DNA of 64,000 bases from Roseiarcus sp963741405. Lineage in GTDB: Bacteria > Pseudomonadota > Alphaproteobacteria > Rhizobiales > Beijerinckiaceae. Positions 35,960-45,474 of the stretch are shown here, piece after piece. Under the pieces are notes generated by a model, which saw only the letters and a list, made by a program, of their open reading frames with translations, was not told the DNA's origin and searched no databases. The first letter of the stretch is position 1. Each line of letters starts with the position of its first letter. The stretch covers positions 620,001 through 684,000 of the forward strand of contig CAVUHX010000039.1 in NCBI GenBank assembly GCA_963741405.1. Reading direction: 5' to 3'. The translations under genes and the position numbers were made by a program.

Positions 35960-36625
35960 ATGAGCAAGGGTAAGGATTTTCGCCCCCGCAAGCGGGGCTT
36001 CGACGATGATGGACCGGTGTCCTACGATTCGAAGCCCCGCCAGTCGCGGGGCTTCGGGGGCGTTCCGGATGGGGGCTATTCCGCCCCGACGTTCGGGGGT
36101 GGATCTTCGGCGCCGCCGGCTTCGAACGCGCCGGTTGTCGACGCTGTCGTGAAGTGGTTCAAGGCCGACAAGGGCTATGGCTTCGTCGAACTGGCCGGTG
36201 GCCAGGGCGACGCGTTCCTTCACGCCAACGCGCTTCAAGGCGCCGGACACGAGTCGGTCCCTACAGGCGCCAAATTGCGCGTTCAGATAGGCGCCGGGGC
36301 GAAGGGAGCTCAGGTCACCCGTGTGCTCGAGGTCGATGCTTCGGGCGCCGTCGAGCGTCCGCAGCGTTCGTTCGGCGACGCGCCCCGCCCGCGTCGCGCC
36401 GCTCCCGATCCGTCGACCGCCGTTTCTGTCACCGGCAAGGTCAAATGGTTTGACGGGGTCAAGGGCTTTGGCTTCGTGGCGAGCGAGGATGGGGGCAAAG
36501 ACGTCTTTGTCCACATTTCGGTCCTCGGGCCGGCGGGAATTACCCATCTTACTGAGGGCCAGCAGGTCAATATGCGCGTCGTCGACACGCCGAAGGGCCG
36601 TGAGGCGATCTCTCTATCGATCTGA
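35960..36625 (+). CDS. Two-domain cold-shock protein
   Basis: The 221-residue RNA/DNA-binding protein has a Gly/Arg-rich leader and two cold-shock domains. Domain 1 is at about 60-125 (VVKWFKADKGYGFVELAGG, DAFLHANAL), and domain 2 at about 150-220 (GKVKWFDGVKGFGFVASED, KDVFVHISVL). Both keep the aromatic RNP1/RNP2 motifs. Double-CSD proteins of this length are typical of alphaproteobacteria (Caulobacter CspC/CspD type). The start is preceded by GGAG. Confidence 0.93.
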   Translation: MSKGKDFRPRKRGFDDDGPVSYDSKPRQSRGFGGVPDGGYSAPTFGGGSSAPPASNAPVVDAVVKWFKADKGYGFVELAGGQGDAFLHANALQGAGHESVPTGAKLRVQIGAGAKGAQVTRVLEVDASGAVERPQRSFGDAPRPRRAAPDPSTAVSVTGKVKWFDGVKGFGFVASEDGGKDVFVHISVLGPAGITHLTEGQQVNMRVVDTPKGREAISLSI

Positions 36626-36746
36626 TCGGCGCAGGCGAGTCGCCTGTCCCGTTGGAGCGCGGCCCCGTGCCGCGCTTTTTCCTGGAAACCGCGATCGACA
36701 ACGCGTCGGTTGCGCGTGTGCGCCGCCCGGATGAGAGAATCGACCG

Positions 36747-37580
36747 ATGCAGCCGAGTCGCGACATTGGTCGCCTGATCGAGATCATGGCGGCGCTTCGT
36801 AACCCGGACCGCGGCTGCCCTTGGGACGTCGAGCAGAGCTTCGCCTCGATCGTTCCCTATACGATCGAGGAGGCCTACGAGGTCGCCGATGCGATCGAGC
36901 GCGGCGACACTGAGGATCTGAGGGAGGAGTTGGGCGATCTGCTTTTGCAGGTTGTCTTTCATGCACGGATGGCCGAGGAGGCCGGTCTGTTCGATTTCGG
37001 CGGTGTCGTCGATGCGATCACCGCGAAGCTTATCCGCCGACATCCGCATGTCTTTGGCGATGCCGGCGGCCTCGATTCGAAGGCGGTCAAGGCCCTCTGG
37101 GGCAGCATCAAGGCCGAAGAGAAGCGTGTACGAGCCGAGGCTCGGCGATCCGCCGGCGCTCGGGCCGAAGCGCCGTCGGGCTCGCTCGGCGACGTTCCGC
37201 TGTCCTTGCCCGCACTCTCGCGCGCCCTCAAGCTCCAGGAGAAGGCCGGAAAAGTCGGATTCGACTGGGACGACGTGGGCGCGGTCGTCGCCAAGTTGCG
37301 CGAGGAGGTCGCCGAGGTCGAGGCGGAAATCGGCGATCGCTCGGCGGAGAGGCTATCTGACGAGGTCGGCGACCTCCTGTTTGCCGCCGTAAACCTCGCC
37401 CGTCATCTCGATGTGGACCCCGAGGCGGCCCTGCGGGGCGCGAACGCCAAATTCGAGCGCCGTTTCGCCCATATCGAACGACGCCTGGCCGAGGGAGGGC
37501 GGAAGCCGGAAGGCGCCGATCTCGACGAGATGGACGCGCTGTGGCTCGAGGCCAAGAGATTCGAGCGCCGGCAGCGGTGA
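36747..37580 (+). CDS. mazG: Nucleoside triphosphate pyrophosphohydrolase
   Basis: MazG hydrolyses NTPs and dNTPs to monophosphates plus PPi. The 277-residue two-domain protein begins LIEIMAALRNPDRGCPWDVEQSF, with the metal-binding EEAYEVADAIE...EELGDLLLQVVFHARMAEE. The second domain has KLREEVAEVEAEIGD and DEVGDLLFAAVNLARHL. Its stop lies next to a transposase remnant on the opposite strand, so the mazG 3' side has been a mobile-element landing site. Confidence 0.94.
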   Translation: MQPSRDIGRLIEIMAALRNPDRGCPWDVEQSFASIVPYTIEEAYEVADAIERGDTEDLREELGDLLLQVVFHARMAEEAGLFDFGGVVDAITAKLIRRHPHVFGDAGGLDSKAVKALWGSIKAEEKRVRAEARRSAGARAEAPSGSLGDVPLSLPALSRALKLQEKAGKVGFDWDDVGAVVAKLREEVAEVEAEIGDRSAERLSDEVGDLLFAAVNLARHLDVDPEAALRGANAKFERRFAHIERRLAEGGRKPEGADLDEMDALWLEAKRFERRQR

Positions 37581-37604
37581 TCCATGCGTCATCTGGCGCT
37601 GCTC

Positions 37605-37781
37605 AGGGGCGTCGGCGTCGTTCGCCCAGATTTCGGGCAGATAGAGCCGATAGGCGATCGGCAGGCTCGCATGATGATTGGCGATCGAGAGCGTCACCGC
37701 GATCTGACAGTTGTCCGTCTTGCCCAGCCGCCCGCAATATTGACGCGCCACGCCGGGCTTTACATTGGCTCGCATGAAAGT
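37605..37781 (-). pseudogene. IS701-like transposase fragment
   Basis: About 58 residues (VKPGVARQYCGRLGKTDNCQ, IAVTLSIANHHASLPIAYRLYLPEIWAND) match the catalytic-domain block of IS701-family DDE transposases. No start, ends or inverted repeats remain. It is a degraded remnant between mazG and another fragment. Confidence 0.75.
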
Positions 37782-37782
37782 C

Positions 37783-38130
37783 TCAATCGAGGGCGCCGTT
37801 CGGGTCTGCGATCTCGGCCCGATGAAACGACTGGCCACGACGATCATGGCCAAGGCCGAGGGCATCATAAATAGACGGATCGTTTGCCTCCGCAAATAAC
37901 TTACTCGCACGATCGGATTCATTGCGGATATGCGCATCGACCGCGTCACTCAATTTGACGGATACCGCTAAAACTTCCGGCGCGGGTTCTTTGAAGCACT
38001 TCCTTGGCGCCCAGAATTCAGCCTCTCTTTGCACATCGGCCTCTATTTGCATAACGGAAGCCCGGACCCGAAGCGAATGCTGACGGATACGACTTGAGTT
38101 GACGACCTTACCGCCTCTGAGAGTCGGCAC
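37783..38130 (-). pseudogene. Truncated protein, possibly HNH-endonuclease N-terminal part
   Basis: The 115-codon frame (VLAVSVKLSDAVDAHIRNESDRASKLFAEANDPSIYDAL...) resembles the N-terminal helical part of a class of HNH-endonuclease proteins, but no HNH motif follows. It directly abuts the IS701-like fragment, which suggests truncation by that element. The assignment is tentative. The 170 bases to kup contain no gene. Confidence 0.3.
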
Positions 38131-38300
38131 ATAGCAGTGAGCCCTCGTAGGGAAGCCACGTGCTGGTAGGGCAATCGACCTCTTGCCAGCGGCTCGTCAC
38201 AGATGGCGAAACTGCGCTCGTTCGGATGTCGCGAGGGGCTCGCTTTAAGCGGGAGCGCCGCGACTACTGGTTCGAACCACCTGCTCCGGGGTGATCCGGA

Positions 38301-40214
38301 TCAAATCTCGAACTCGACCCCGATCTCCATGATCTGCTGGCCTGGGATCTTGAAATAGGCACCGGGGCGCTGGGCGTTATGGTGCATGAAGGCGAACAGC
38401 GCCTCGCGCCAGCGAGCAAATCCGGGTCGCCGTCCAGAAGGAATGATCGTTTCGTGACCGGTGTAGTAGATCACCCGGTCGAGATCGAACTCGGCGATCT
38501 TGCCGCGCGCCATCGCGTCAACCAGCCCCTCCGGAACGTTCGGTTGCTCCATGAAGCCGAAGCGCAACTCGGTGCGCGTCAACCCTTCCGAGAGAGGCGC
38601 GACGACAATTCTGTCGTCGTCCGGCGCGCGCGGCGTCTCGGCTATCAAGACCGCAACGAGAAGCACGTTCTCCTGCAGCACGCGATTGCACTTGACGTTG
38701 TGTGACAGCGCAAGCGGCACGCCCTTGGTCATTCGGCCGAGGACCACCGCCGTCCCCGGCAGGCGGAGCGGAGGATTGGTGCGAAGGTGTTCGATGAACT
38801 CCTGGGAGCGCTCGCGCACCTCCAGCCGGACCTTGTCCATGACCTCCTCCCCCTTCCGCCACGTCAGCATCAGGAAAGAGATCACCGCGGCGATGAGCAG
38901 CGGAAACCATCCGCCGTCAAGCAGCTTGGTCGAGGTCGAGGCGAGGAACAGCAGGTCGATTCCGAGCAGGCTCGCATTGATCGCATAGACGACAAAGCGA
39001 TTGAACTTCCAGTGCAGGGCGACGAACGTGGCCATCAGGGTGGTGATCGCCATCAGCAACGAGACCGCAATGCCGTAGGCGCCCGCGAGGGCGTCCGATG
39101 AGCCGAAGCCGAGGACCGCGACGATGGCGCCGGCGCCGAGCGCCCAGTTGACGAGGGGAATATAGATTTGGCCGATCTCGCGGCCCTCTGTGTGGACGAC
39201 ATTCATCCGCGGCAGGAACCCGAGATTGATCGCCTGCTGGGTCAGCGAGAAGGCGCCGGAGATGATCGACTGCGACGCGATCACAGTCGCGACGGTGGCG
39301 AGAACGACAAGCGGATAGTGCGACCATTGTGGTCCAAGCTGAAAGAAGGGGCTGTCGATGGCGCTGGGGTCGGCGAGAAGTAGCCCTCCCTGGCCGAAAT
39401 AATTGAGCGTGAGAGCCGGAAGGGCGAGGCCGAACCAGGCGATCCGGATCGGCAGCGGCCCGAAATGGCCCATGTCGGCGTAGAACGCTTCGCCCCCGGT
39501 AACCGCCAGAAAGGCGCCGCCGATAATGACGAAGGCCCGCGGCCCGGCGTGCCAGAGATAGGTGACCGCCGGCAGGGGGCTGAGCGCCGCGAGCACGGCG
39601 GGCGACTTCACAATTCCGATTACGCCGAGAGCTCCGGCGATAATGAACCAGATCAGCATGACCGGCCCGAAGATGCCGCCGATCCAGGATGTGCCGTTGC
39701 GCTGGATGAGAAAGAGCCCGGCGAGGATGACGACCGTCAGGGGAACGACCGCGCGCCCCATCTCCGGTGCATAGATCTTGAGCCCCTCGATCGCGCTCAG
39801 GACTGAAATCGCCGGTGTGATCGTGCCGTCGCCGTAGAGCAGCGTCGCGCCGACCAGTCCGATGATGATCAGCGTGGCGCGCCATTTGTTGGCTTTCGCG
39901 CGGCGCGGGCTGACTAGGGCGAGCAGCGCGAGGATCCCGCCCTCGCCATGGTTGTCGGCCCGCATGATCAAAATCGCGTATTTGATCGAAATGACAATGA
40001 TCAGCGACCAGAAAATCAGCGACACCACGCCGAGGACCGCCTCTGGCGACGCCTGCCCGGCGGGACTGGCTGACTTGACCGTGACGCTAAGCGTGTAGAG
40101 CGGACTGGTGCCAATATCGCCGAATACGACCCCCATGCACGCGAGCGCCGCCGGCGCCCATGGACGCTCCGTTCCCTCCCGTCTCTCGGCGCCGAGTTTG
40201 GCGGTCGCACTCAT
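38301..40214 (-). CDS. kup: Potassium uptake protein Kup
   Basis: This 637-residue inner-membrane K+/H+ symporter has about 12 transmembrane helices and a cytosolic C-terminal domain. The family opening LACMGVVFGDIGTSPLYTLS is present, as are the conserved ADNHGEGGILALLAL, GDGTITPAISVLSAIEGL and GGEAFYADMGHFG. The C-terminal part ends with YYTGHETIIPSG...FKIPGQQIMEIGVEFEI. It is monocistronic by layout. Confidence 0.95.
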   Translation of the reverse strand: MSATAKLGAERREGTERPWAPAALACMGVVFGDIGTSPLYTLSVTVKSASPAGQASPEAVLGVVSLIFWSLIIVISIKYAILIMRADNHGEGGILALLALVSPRRAKANKWRATLIIIGLVGATLLYGDGTITPAISVLSAIEGLKIYAPEMGRAVVPLTVVILAGLFLIQRNGTSWIGGIFGPVMLIWFIIAGALGVIGIVKSPAVLAALSPLPAVTYLWHAGPRAFVIIGGAFLAVTGGEAFYADMGHFGPLPIRIAWFGLALPALTLNYFGQGGLLLADPSAIDSPFFQLGPQWSHYPLVVLATVATVIASQSIISGAFSLTQQAINLGFLPRMNVVHTEGREIGQIYIPLVNWALGAGAIVAVLGFGSSDALAGAYGIAVSLLMAITTLMATFVALHWKFNRFVVYAINASLLGIDLLFLASTSTKLLDGGWFPLLIAAVISFLMLTWRKGEEVMDKVRLEVRERSQEFIEHLRTNPPLRLPGTAVVLGRMTKGVPLALSHNVKCNRVLQENVLLVAVLIAETPRAPDDDRIVVAPLSEGLTRTELRFGFMEQPNVPEGLVDAMARGKIAEFDLDRVIYYTGHETIIPSGRRPGFARWREALFAFMHHNAQRPGAYFKIPGQQIMEIGVEFEI

Positions 40215-40420
40215 CCTGAGCGGCCTTGAATATCGATCTCAACGCTACTGCAGGCGGGGCCGGCGGTAAACGACGTTCCGCTGCGCGCCAACCAAGCGCG
40301 TCGTAGTTCCGTCACAAGGGCTACGGAGGCAAAGCTCCCGGGCAGATCGATGCGGGCCTTTTCGTCACCACGGCGCGTCGCTGTTTGCTCGTCGCGGCGC
40401 CGCGCTGTATCCGTTAGTGG

Positions 40421-40654
40421 TTGACTAGGTCATCGCCGGTGACCCCGTTGACCCGCTGGCTCGCCGTTCTGCCATTTCTCGAAATGCTGATCGGCCCTGT
40501 GTTTCTCAATCGGGCGCAGCCGCTGTTGCTGGGCATGCCGCTCCTGCTCGCGTGGCTGGTGATGTGGGTGGTGCTCACCTCGATCATCATGGCGGTGATT
40601 TACGCCCTGGATCCAGCCAACCGCGAGGATGCCGACAGGAGCGGCGGAGGGTGA
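40421..40654 (+). CDS. DUF3311-like small membrane protein
   Basis: The 77-residue protein has two hydrophobic helices (LAVLPFLEMLIGPVFLNRAQP and LLLAWLVMWVVLTSIIMAVIYALD), the layout of DUF3311 proteins. These are normally encoded directly before a sodium:solute symporter. The start may be the TTG at 40421 or the GTG at 40439. The GTGA overlap with the next frame shows that the usual symporter gene once followed. Confidence 0.72.
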   Translation: MTRSSPVTPLTRWLAVLPFLEMLIGPVFLNRAQPLLLGMPLLLAWLVMWVVLTSIIMAVIYALDPANREDADRSGGG

Positions 40655-40758
40655 GCGCGGCGCTCCTGGTCATCTTTGCCTTCGCGGCGCTGGCGCTCGG
40701 GAAGGACCTGAACCTCGAGCAGTGGACGGTCGCCGGCGCGGCTTCGGGGCGGTCTTAG
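40651..40758 (+). pseudogene. Sodium:solute symporter remnant, N-terminus only
   Basis: The frame starts at a GTG overlapping the DUF3311 stop and encodes LLVIFAFAALALGKDLNLEQWTVAG, the first helix and the conserved D-(N/D)LEQW-V-G of SSS-family symporters with a short internal deletion. It stops where the IS3-type element begins, so the transporter has been lost to the insertion. Confidence 0.65.
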
Positions 40759-41737
40759 AGCTGGTCCCGGTTGTCTGCACAGGCTTCCGCGAATGTTAAG
40801 TGGACTGCTGCCGGGTTGGTCCTTTGCGATTTCGCGCGCTAGGCGTGACGGAGGGAGGGCGTAGCCCGACCAGAGACACCGTCCAGCGCGCGGCGGAAAA
40901 CTCATGCGGCCGCCGCGAGGGGCGACGGAGTGAAGTAGGCCTCGTCCGGCGTCTTCCGGTCAAGGCTCGAATGGGGGCGTTGACGATTGTAAAAGTCAAG
41001 ATACCGGCTCAGCGAAGCGCGCGCCTCGGCGACGGTGTCGTAGGCCTTGAGGTAGACCTCCTCGTACTTCAGCGATCTCCAGAGCCGCTCGACGAACACG
41101 TTGTCGCGCCAGGAGCCCTTGCCGTCCATGCTGATGGGGATCCCGTTCTTCTCGAGGATGCCGGTAAACGCCTCGCTGGTGAACTGACTGTCCTGGTCGC
41201 TGTTGAAAATCTCAGGCTTGCCGTGATTGCCGATGGCCTCCTCGAGAGCCTCGACGCAGAAGCCGGCCTCCATCGTGATCGACACCCGATGCGAAAGCAC
41301 GCGCCGAGTGAACCAGTCGACGACGGCGACGAGGTAGACGAAGCCGCGCGCCATCGGGATATAGGTGATGTCCGTCGCCCAGACCTGGTTCGGCCGCTCG
41401 ACCGTCACGCCCCGTAGCAGATACGGGTAGATCTTGTGGCCGGGCGCGGGTTTGCTGGTGTTCGGTCGGCGATAGATCGCCTCGATTCCCATGCGCTTCA
41501 TCAGGGTTGCGACATGCCGGCGGCCGACCGCATGACGCGCAGGTCCTCGGGTGAGACCGGACGGGGCTTGTAATAGACCGCGCCCCGGCTGACGTTCAAA
41601 GCTTTCGCCTGGCGGGAAATCGGCAGATCGCAAACTTCTACTACCACCCCGGCAAAGCCGGGGGGGCCTCCCGCTGACGCTAGAGGGCGCGCTCCGCGGC
41701 CTTTCGGCCGGTGGCGCAATAGAGGTGGCCTCGAGAA
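40757..41737 (-). mobile_element. IS3-family element A, minus-strand partial copy
   Basis: The left end (GAGCTGGTCCCGGTTGTCTG...) and first 140 bases match the right end of the copy at 45634-46999 in inverted orientation. It carries only a damaged orfB; orfA is missing. It abuts a plus-strand 5' piece of the same element at about 41738. Confidence 0.8.
40902..41625 (-). pseudogene. IS3-family element A transposase OrfB, internally deleted
   Basis: The C-terminal integrase core is present (QVWATDITYIPMARGFVYLV, IFNSDQDSQFTSEAF, WRDNVFVERLWRSLKYEEV, DDE residues). The N-terminus SRQAKALNVSRGAVYYKPRPVS lies in another frame, and about 90 bases between the two (LHLERPFAGARMLRDF in the sister copy) are missing. 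The gene cannot encode the full protein. Confidence 0.85.
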
Positions 41738-42131
41738 TCTGGACAGTCGGTTAAGTGGATTTTCTGCCTGACAACGGCGACATTGGCCGAGGATCAGGAG
41801 ATCAGATGAGGAAGCGCACCCGTCGGAACCACACACCGGCCTTCAAGGCAAAAGTGGCTTTGGCCGCGATCAAGGGCGAAAAGATGCTGGCCGAGCTGGC
41901 GCAGCAGTTCGATGTCCACCCCAATCAGATCACGCAATGGAAGGGTCAGCTTCTTTGAAGGCGCAGCCGGCGTTTTCGGGAGCGGCAGAGTCGAGGCCGG
42001 GCCGGCGCCGGTTGATTTGAAGGCCCTTCATGCGAAGATCGGAGAGCTGACGCTGGAGAACGATTTTTTGGCAGGTGCGCTCACCAAGGCGGGCTTGTTG
42101 AGCGCAAAGCGATGATCGACAGAACGCACGG
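41738..42131 (+). mobile_element. IS3-family element A, plus-strand 5' piece
   Basis: The sequence from CTGGACAGTCGGTTAAGTGG through orfA to the first codons of orfB (ATGATCGACAGAACGCACG) matches the start of the copy at 45634. It then switches abruptly to IS110 sequence. Confidence 0.8.
41806..42115 (+). pseudogene. IS3-family element A OrfA, frameshifted
   Basis: OrfA supplies the HTH domain of the transposase (HTPAFKAKVALAAIKGEK, LAQQFDVHPNQITQWKGQLL). An extra T at about 41957 relative to the copy at 45720 puts a stop after GQLL. The remaining part (EGAAGVFGSGRVEAGPAP...GALTKAGLLSAKR) lies in another frame. Confidence 0.85.
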
Positions 42132-43271
42132 ACGTTCGAGACCACGACGTCCGGCTTATTGGACTTGTCGGCGTGGCTTTCGGAGAAGGGATGCACGCTC
42201 GCGGCTATGGAAGCCACCGGCGTCTACTGGAAGCCGGTCTGGCATATTCTCGCGGACGGCGAGTTCGAGCTGCTGCTGGCCAACGCCGCGCATGTGAAGA
42301 ACGTGCCCGGCCGCAAGACCGACGTGAACGATGCGACCTGGCTCTCCGAGCTGGCCGCTCACGGCCTGATCCGCGGCAGTTTCGTGCCGGATCGTCCGAC
42401 CCAGGAGCTGCGGTCCCTGCTTCGCACCCGCAAGCAGCTGGTTCGCGAGCGCTCGTCCCATATTCAGCGGCTGCAGAAGACGTTGGAGGACGGCAACATC
42501 AAGCTCAACTCGGTCATCTCCGACATCCTGGGCGTTAGCGGTCGGGCCATGGTCGAGGCGATGATCGCCGGCCAGACCGATCCGGTTGTCTTGGCCGGGC
42601 TGGCGGACCGGCGGATCCGAGCCACGCCAGAAGAGCTTCGCGAGGCGCTGCGGGGCCGCCTGACGGCTCACCACCGCTTCTTGCTCCAGCTCCATCTGGA
42701 GCAGATCGACGCCCTCGATCGGGCGATCGCGCGGATCGACGAGGAGGTGAAGACCGATCTCAACTCCTTTCGTGAGGCCACCCAGATCGTAAAGACCGTT
42801 CCGGGCTTCGACGACCTCAGCGCCCAATCCTTTCTGTCCGAGATCGGCGTCGACATGAGCCGCTTTCCCTCGGACGCCCATCTCCTCTCCTGGGCCTGCA
42901 TTTGCCCGCGCAACGACGAGAGCGCCGGCAAGAGACGGTCCACTCGAATGCGCAAGGGCTCGCGCTGGTTGAAAGCGATGCTCTTCTCCTGCGCCTGGGC
43001 GGCCGCCAGAACCAAAGGCAGCTACTTCCAGGCCCAGTTCCACCGAATCAAGGCTCGCCGCGGGGCCAAAAAGGCTATCGGCGCCGTCGCCGCCTCCCTC
43101 CTGCGCACCATCTACCACATGCTCAAGGACCGCACGCTGTACCAGGATCTCGGCGCCGACCACTTCGACAAGCGACACAAGATCGCCTCCACCCGTCGCC
43201 TTGTCCAGCGCCTCCAGAACCTGGGGTTCGCCGTTCAGCTCACCCCCGGCCCCCGCATGACCCGCGTCTAG
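42132..43271 (+). pseudogene. IS110-family transposase, 5' truncated
   Basis: The roughly 370-residue DEDD-type transposase has CTLAAMEATGVYWKPVWHIL, GRKTDVNDATWLSELAAHGL, the middle coiled-coil region, and the C-terminal Ser domain (VPGFDDLSAQSFLSEIG, RRSTRMRKGSRWLKAMLF). The N-terminal part with the first catalytic Asp is missing: the frame passes straight from IS3 orfB sequence into TFETTTSGLLDLSAW. No IS110 left end is seen. Confidence 0.85.
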
Positions 43272-43272
43272 G

Positions 43273-44163
43273 GCCTGTCTTCAGTTGAGGAGGATGGCGG
43301 CACAGGCGAGTTGAACGCCGGCGAGGAAAATCTTGGCGAGCTTGTCGTAACGCGTGGCGATGGCCCGGAAATGCTTGAGCTTGTTGAAGAAACGCTCAAT
43401 GAGATTGCGTTCGCAGTAGAGGGCGAAGTCGCACGGGCGCGGGGTCTTTCGGTTGGATTTGGATGGGATGACTGGGACGACCGCTCGATCGTTGAGGGCG
43501 CCGATGAAGGCATCGGCGTCGAAAGCCTTGTCGGCGATCAGAGCGCCGGGATCGACGGCTTCGATGAGAGATTTAGCGCAAGTCAGATCGTGATCCTGGC
43601 CCGGGCTGAGCATCACCTCGACAGGATTGCCGAGGGCATCGACGAGCGCGTGTATCTTGGTGGTCAATCCGCCGCGGGATCGGCCGATGGCTTGCGCACC
43701 GTCTTTTTTCTTGGCGCCGGCGCTATGCTGGTGAGCGCGCACGATGGTGGCGTCGATCATCATGTACTCGTTGTCGTGATCGCTGGCCAAGAGCCTGAAA
43801 ACCCGCTCGAAAACGCCGCTCTTGGCCCATCGGTTGAAACGCTGATAGACGATCTTCCAGTCGCCAAAGCGCTCGGGCAGATCGCGCCACGGGACGCCGG
43901 CGCGAAACCTGAAGAGAACGGCTTCGACGAACAGGCGATTGTCCGCCGCCGTGCCGCCCACATGGCCTTCACGGCCCGGCAGAATGTCTTTGATCCGATC
44001 CCACTGGTCGTCGCGCAGTGCATATCGTCGCATCGGTCAGCCCCTCCTCGGGCCGACCACTCACGAGTCAGACATTTGCTGATTCGGGAATCCCTTGCGT
44101 ATCCAAAACACCAAACGTTCTGCGTCCGATTCCACTCCGTTCTCACGTCAACTGAAGACAGGC
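43273..44163 (-). mobile_element. IS5-family element, complete
   Basis: The terminal inverted repeats GCCTGTCTTCAGTTG and CAACTGAAGACAGGC are perfect over 15 bases. The 891-bp element has one transposase gene on the minus strand. It sits exactly between the IS110 stop and an IS3-type element; no clear target duplication is visible. Confidence 0.9.
43281..44033 (-). CDS. IS5-family (IS427-type) transposase
   Basis: The 250-residue single-frame DDE transposase has YALRDDQWDRIKDILPGR, GVPWRDLPERFGDWKIVYQRFNRW, MMIDATIVRAHQHSAGA (first Asp), LIADKAFDADAF (second Asp) and ERNLIERFFNKLKHFRAIATRYDK (Glu). The frame is intact from ATG to stop, and the element ends are complete, so it may still be mobile. 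Confidence 0.92.
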   Translation of the reverse strand: MRRYALRDDQWDRIKDILPGREGHVGGTAADNRLFVEAVLFRFRAGVPWRDLPERFGDWKIVYQRFNRWAKSGVFERVFRLLASDHDNEYMMIDATIVRAHQHSAGAKKKDGAQAIGRSRGGLTTKIHALVDALGNPVEVMLSPGQDHDLTCAKSLIEAVDPGALIADKAFDADAFIGALNDRAVVPVIPSKSNRKTPRPCDFALYCERNLIERFFNKLKHFRAIATRYDKLAKIFLAGVQLACAAILLN

Positions 44164-44239
44164 TGAACTGGACCCCGGATTTAGGACCATTGGCTAAGGT
44201 GTGAAATGACCTGCTCTGTCGCAACCGATGGAGCGAGAA

Positions 44240-44533
44240 ATGACGAAGTCACGCAAGAAGTTTGATGCGGCGTTCAAGGCGAAGATTGCGCTCGAGGCGC
44301 TTCGCGAGGATGCGACAGTTCCGGAACTGGCGAGGCGGCACGGGGTGCATCCGAACCAGATTTATGCCTGGAAGAAGCAGGTTCTTGACAACGTCGCGAG
44401 CCTGTTCGCGCGCGGGGCGAGGGGTTCGGGCGATGGCGAGGAGGAGCGCGAACGCGAGACGGCCAAGCTTTACGCCACGATCGGCCAGCTGACGGTCGAA
44501 CGGGATTTCTTGGCCAAGAGGCCAGGTCGATGA
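44240..44533 (+). CDS. IS3-family element B transposase OrfA
   Basis: This HTH subunit is the DNA-binding part of the IS3 transposase: KKFDAAFKAKIALEALREDA, ELARRHGVHPNQIYAWKKQVL, followed by a leucine-zipper-like region. The Met at 44240 has GGAG at good spacing; an upstream ATG at 44228 adds four residues. The stop overlaps the OrfB start (ATGA). Full-length transposase is normally made by frameshifting near such overlaps. Confidence 0.88.
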   Translation: MTKSRKKFDAAFKAKIALEALREDATVPELARRHGVHPNQIYAWKKQVLDNVASLFARGARGSGDGEEERERETAKLYATIGQLTVERDFLAKRPGR

Positions 44534-45474
44534 GCGCGCCCGATCGAAGAGCGAAGGTCGAACGGCCTGGTAAGGACCTGTCGGTGCGCCGCCAATGCGC
44601 GCTTGTGGGCGTGGCGCGCTCGGGGGTCTACCGCCCCAAGCCCTTCGCCGGGGCGGACGATCTGGCGGTGATGCGCCGCATCGACGAACTGCATCTCGAG
44701 CTTCCGTTCTACGGCTCGCGGCGAATGACCTTCGAACTCAACAAGGAAGGCCGCGGGGTCAATCGCAAGCGGGTGCGGCGGCTGATGCGGGCGATGGGGA
44801 TCGAGGCGCTGGTTCCGCGCCCCGGCACGAGCAAAGCCGCGCCCGGGCACAAGATATACCCCTACCTGCTGCGCGGCCTGAAGATTGTCGAGCCGAACCA
44901 CGTGTGGGCGGCCGACGTGACCTACATCCCGATGGCGTGCGGCTTCCTCTATCTGGTGGCGATCATCGACTGGGCCAGCCGGGCGGTTCTGGCGTGGCGG
45001 CTGTCGAACACCAACGATGCCAGCTTCTGCGTGGCGGCGCTGGAGGAGGCGCTGCTTCGGTTCGGAAAGCCCCAAATATTCAATACTGATCAGGGCTCCA
45101 CGTTCACCGCCGAGGCTTTCACCGGCAAGCTCGCGGCGGCCGGCGTCGCGATTTCGATGGACGGACGCGGCCGCTTCATGGACAACATCTTCATCGAACG
45201 GCTGTGGCGTTCGATCAAGTATGAAGAGGTGCATCTCAAAGCCTACGCCGACGGCCGCGAGGCGCGGGCCGGCATCGGTTCCTGGATGACCTTTTACAAT
45301 TTTCGACGCCCGCACCAGGCGATGAACAACCAGATGCCGATGGCGGTGTGGCGCGCCGGCATGGACGAAATCGAGGCGGCGGCGAGGCCTGTGGATATGC
45401 CGCTTCGCTTGGACAACGCAAACGCGTTGCCCACATACCCACAGCAGAGGCAGAAGCAGCAAGAAGCGGCTTGA
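44530..45474 (+). CDS. IS3-family element B transposase OrfB
   Basis: The 314-residue integrase-core protein has LSVRRQCALVGVARSGVYR, the YGSRRMTFELNKEG HTH_21 segment, and the rve core with HVWAADVTYIPMACGFLYLV (D), IFNTDQGSTFTAEAF (D) and FMDNIFIERLWRSIKYEEVHL (E). The frame is intact. The C-terminus carries an extra Gln-rich tail. It is likely functional together with OrfA. Confidence 0.92.
   Translation: MSAPDRRAKVERPGKDLSVRRQCALVGVARSGVYRPKPFAGADDLAVMRRIDELHLELPFYGSRRMTFELNKEGRGVNRKRVRRLMRAMGIEALVPRPGTSKAAPGHKIYPYLLRGLKIVEPNHVWAADVTYIPMACGFLYLVAIIDWASRAVLAWRLSNTNDASFCVAALEEALLRFGKPQIFNTDQGSTFTAEAFTGKLAAAGVAISMDGRGRFMDNIFIERLWRSIKYEEVHLKAYADGREARAGIGSWMTFYNFRRPHQAMNNQMPMAVWRAGMDEIEAAARPVDMPLRLDNANALPTYPQQRQKQQEAA

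Noticed and set aside
38240..38290. tRNA-like T-arm (GGTTCGAACC) downstream of kup
   Set aside because: TGGTTCGAACCA is a palindrome within an imperfect GGAGC...GCTCC hairpin; no anticodon arm or acceptor stem can be formed on either strand.
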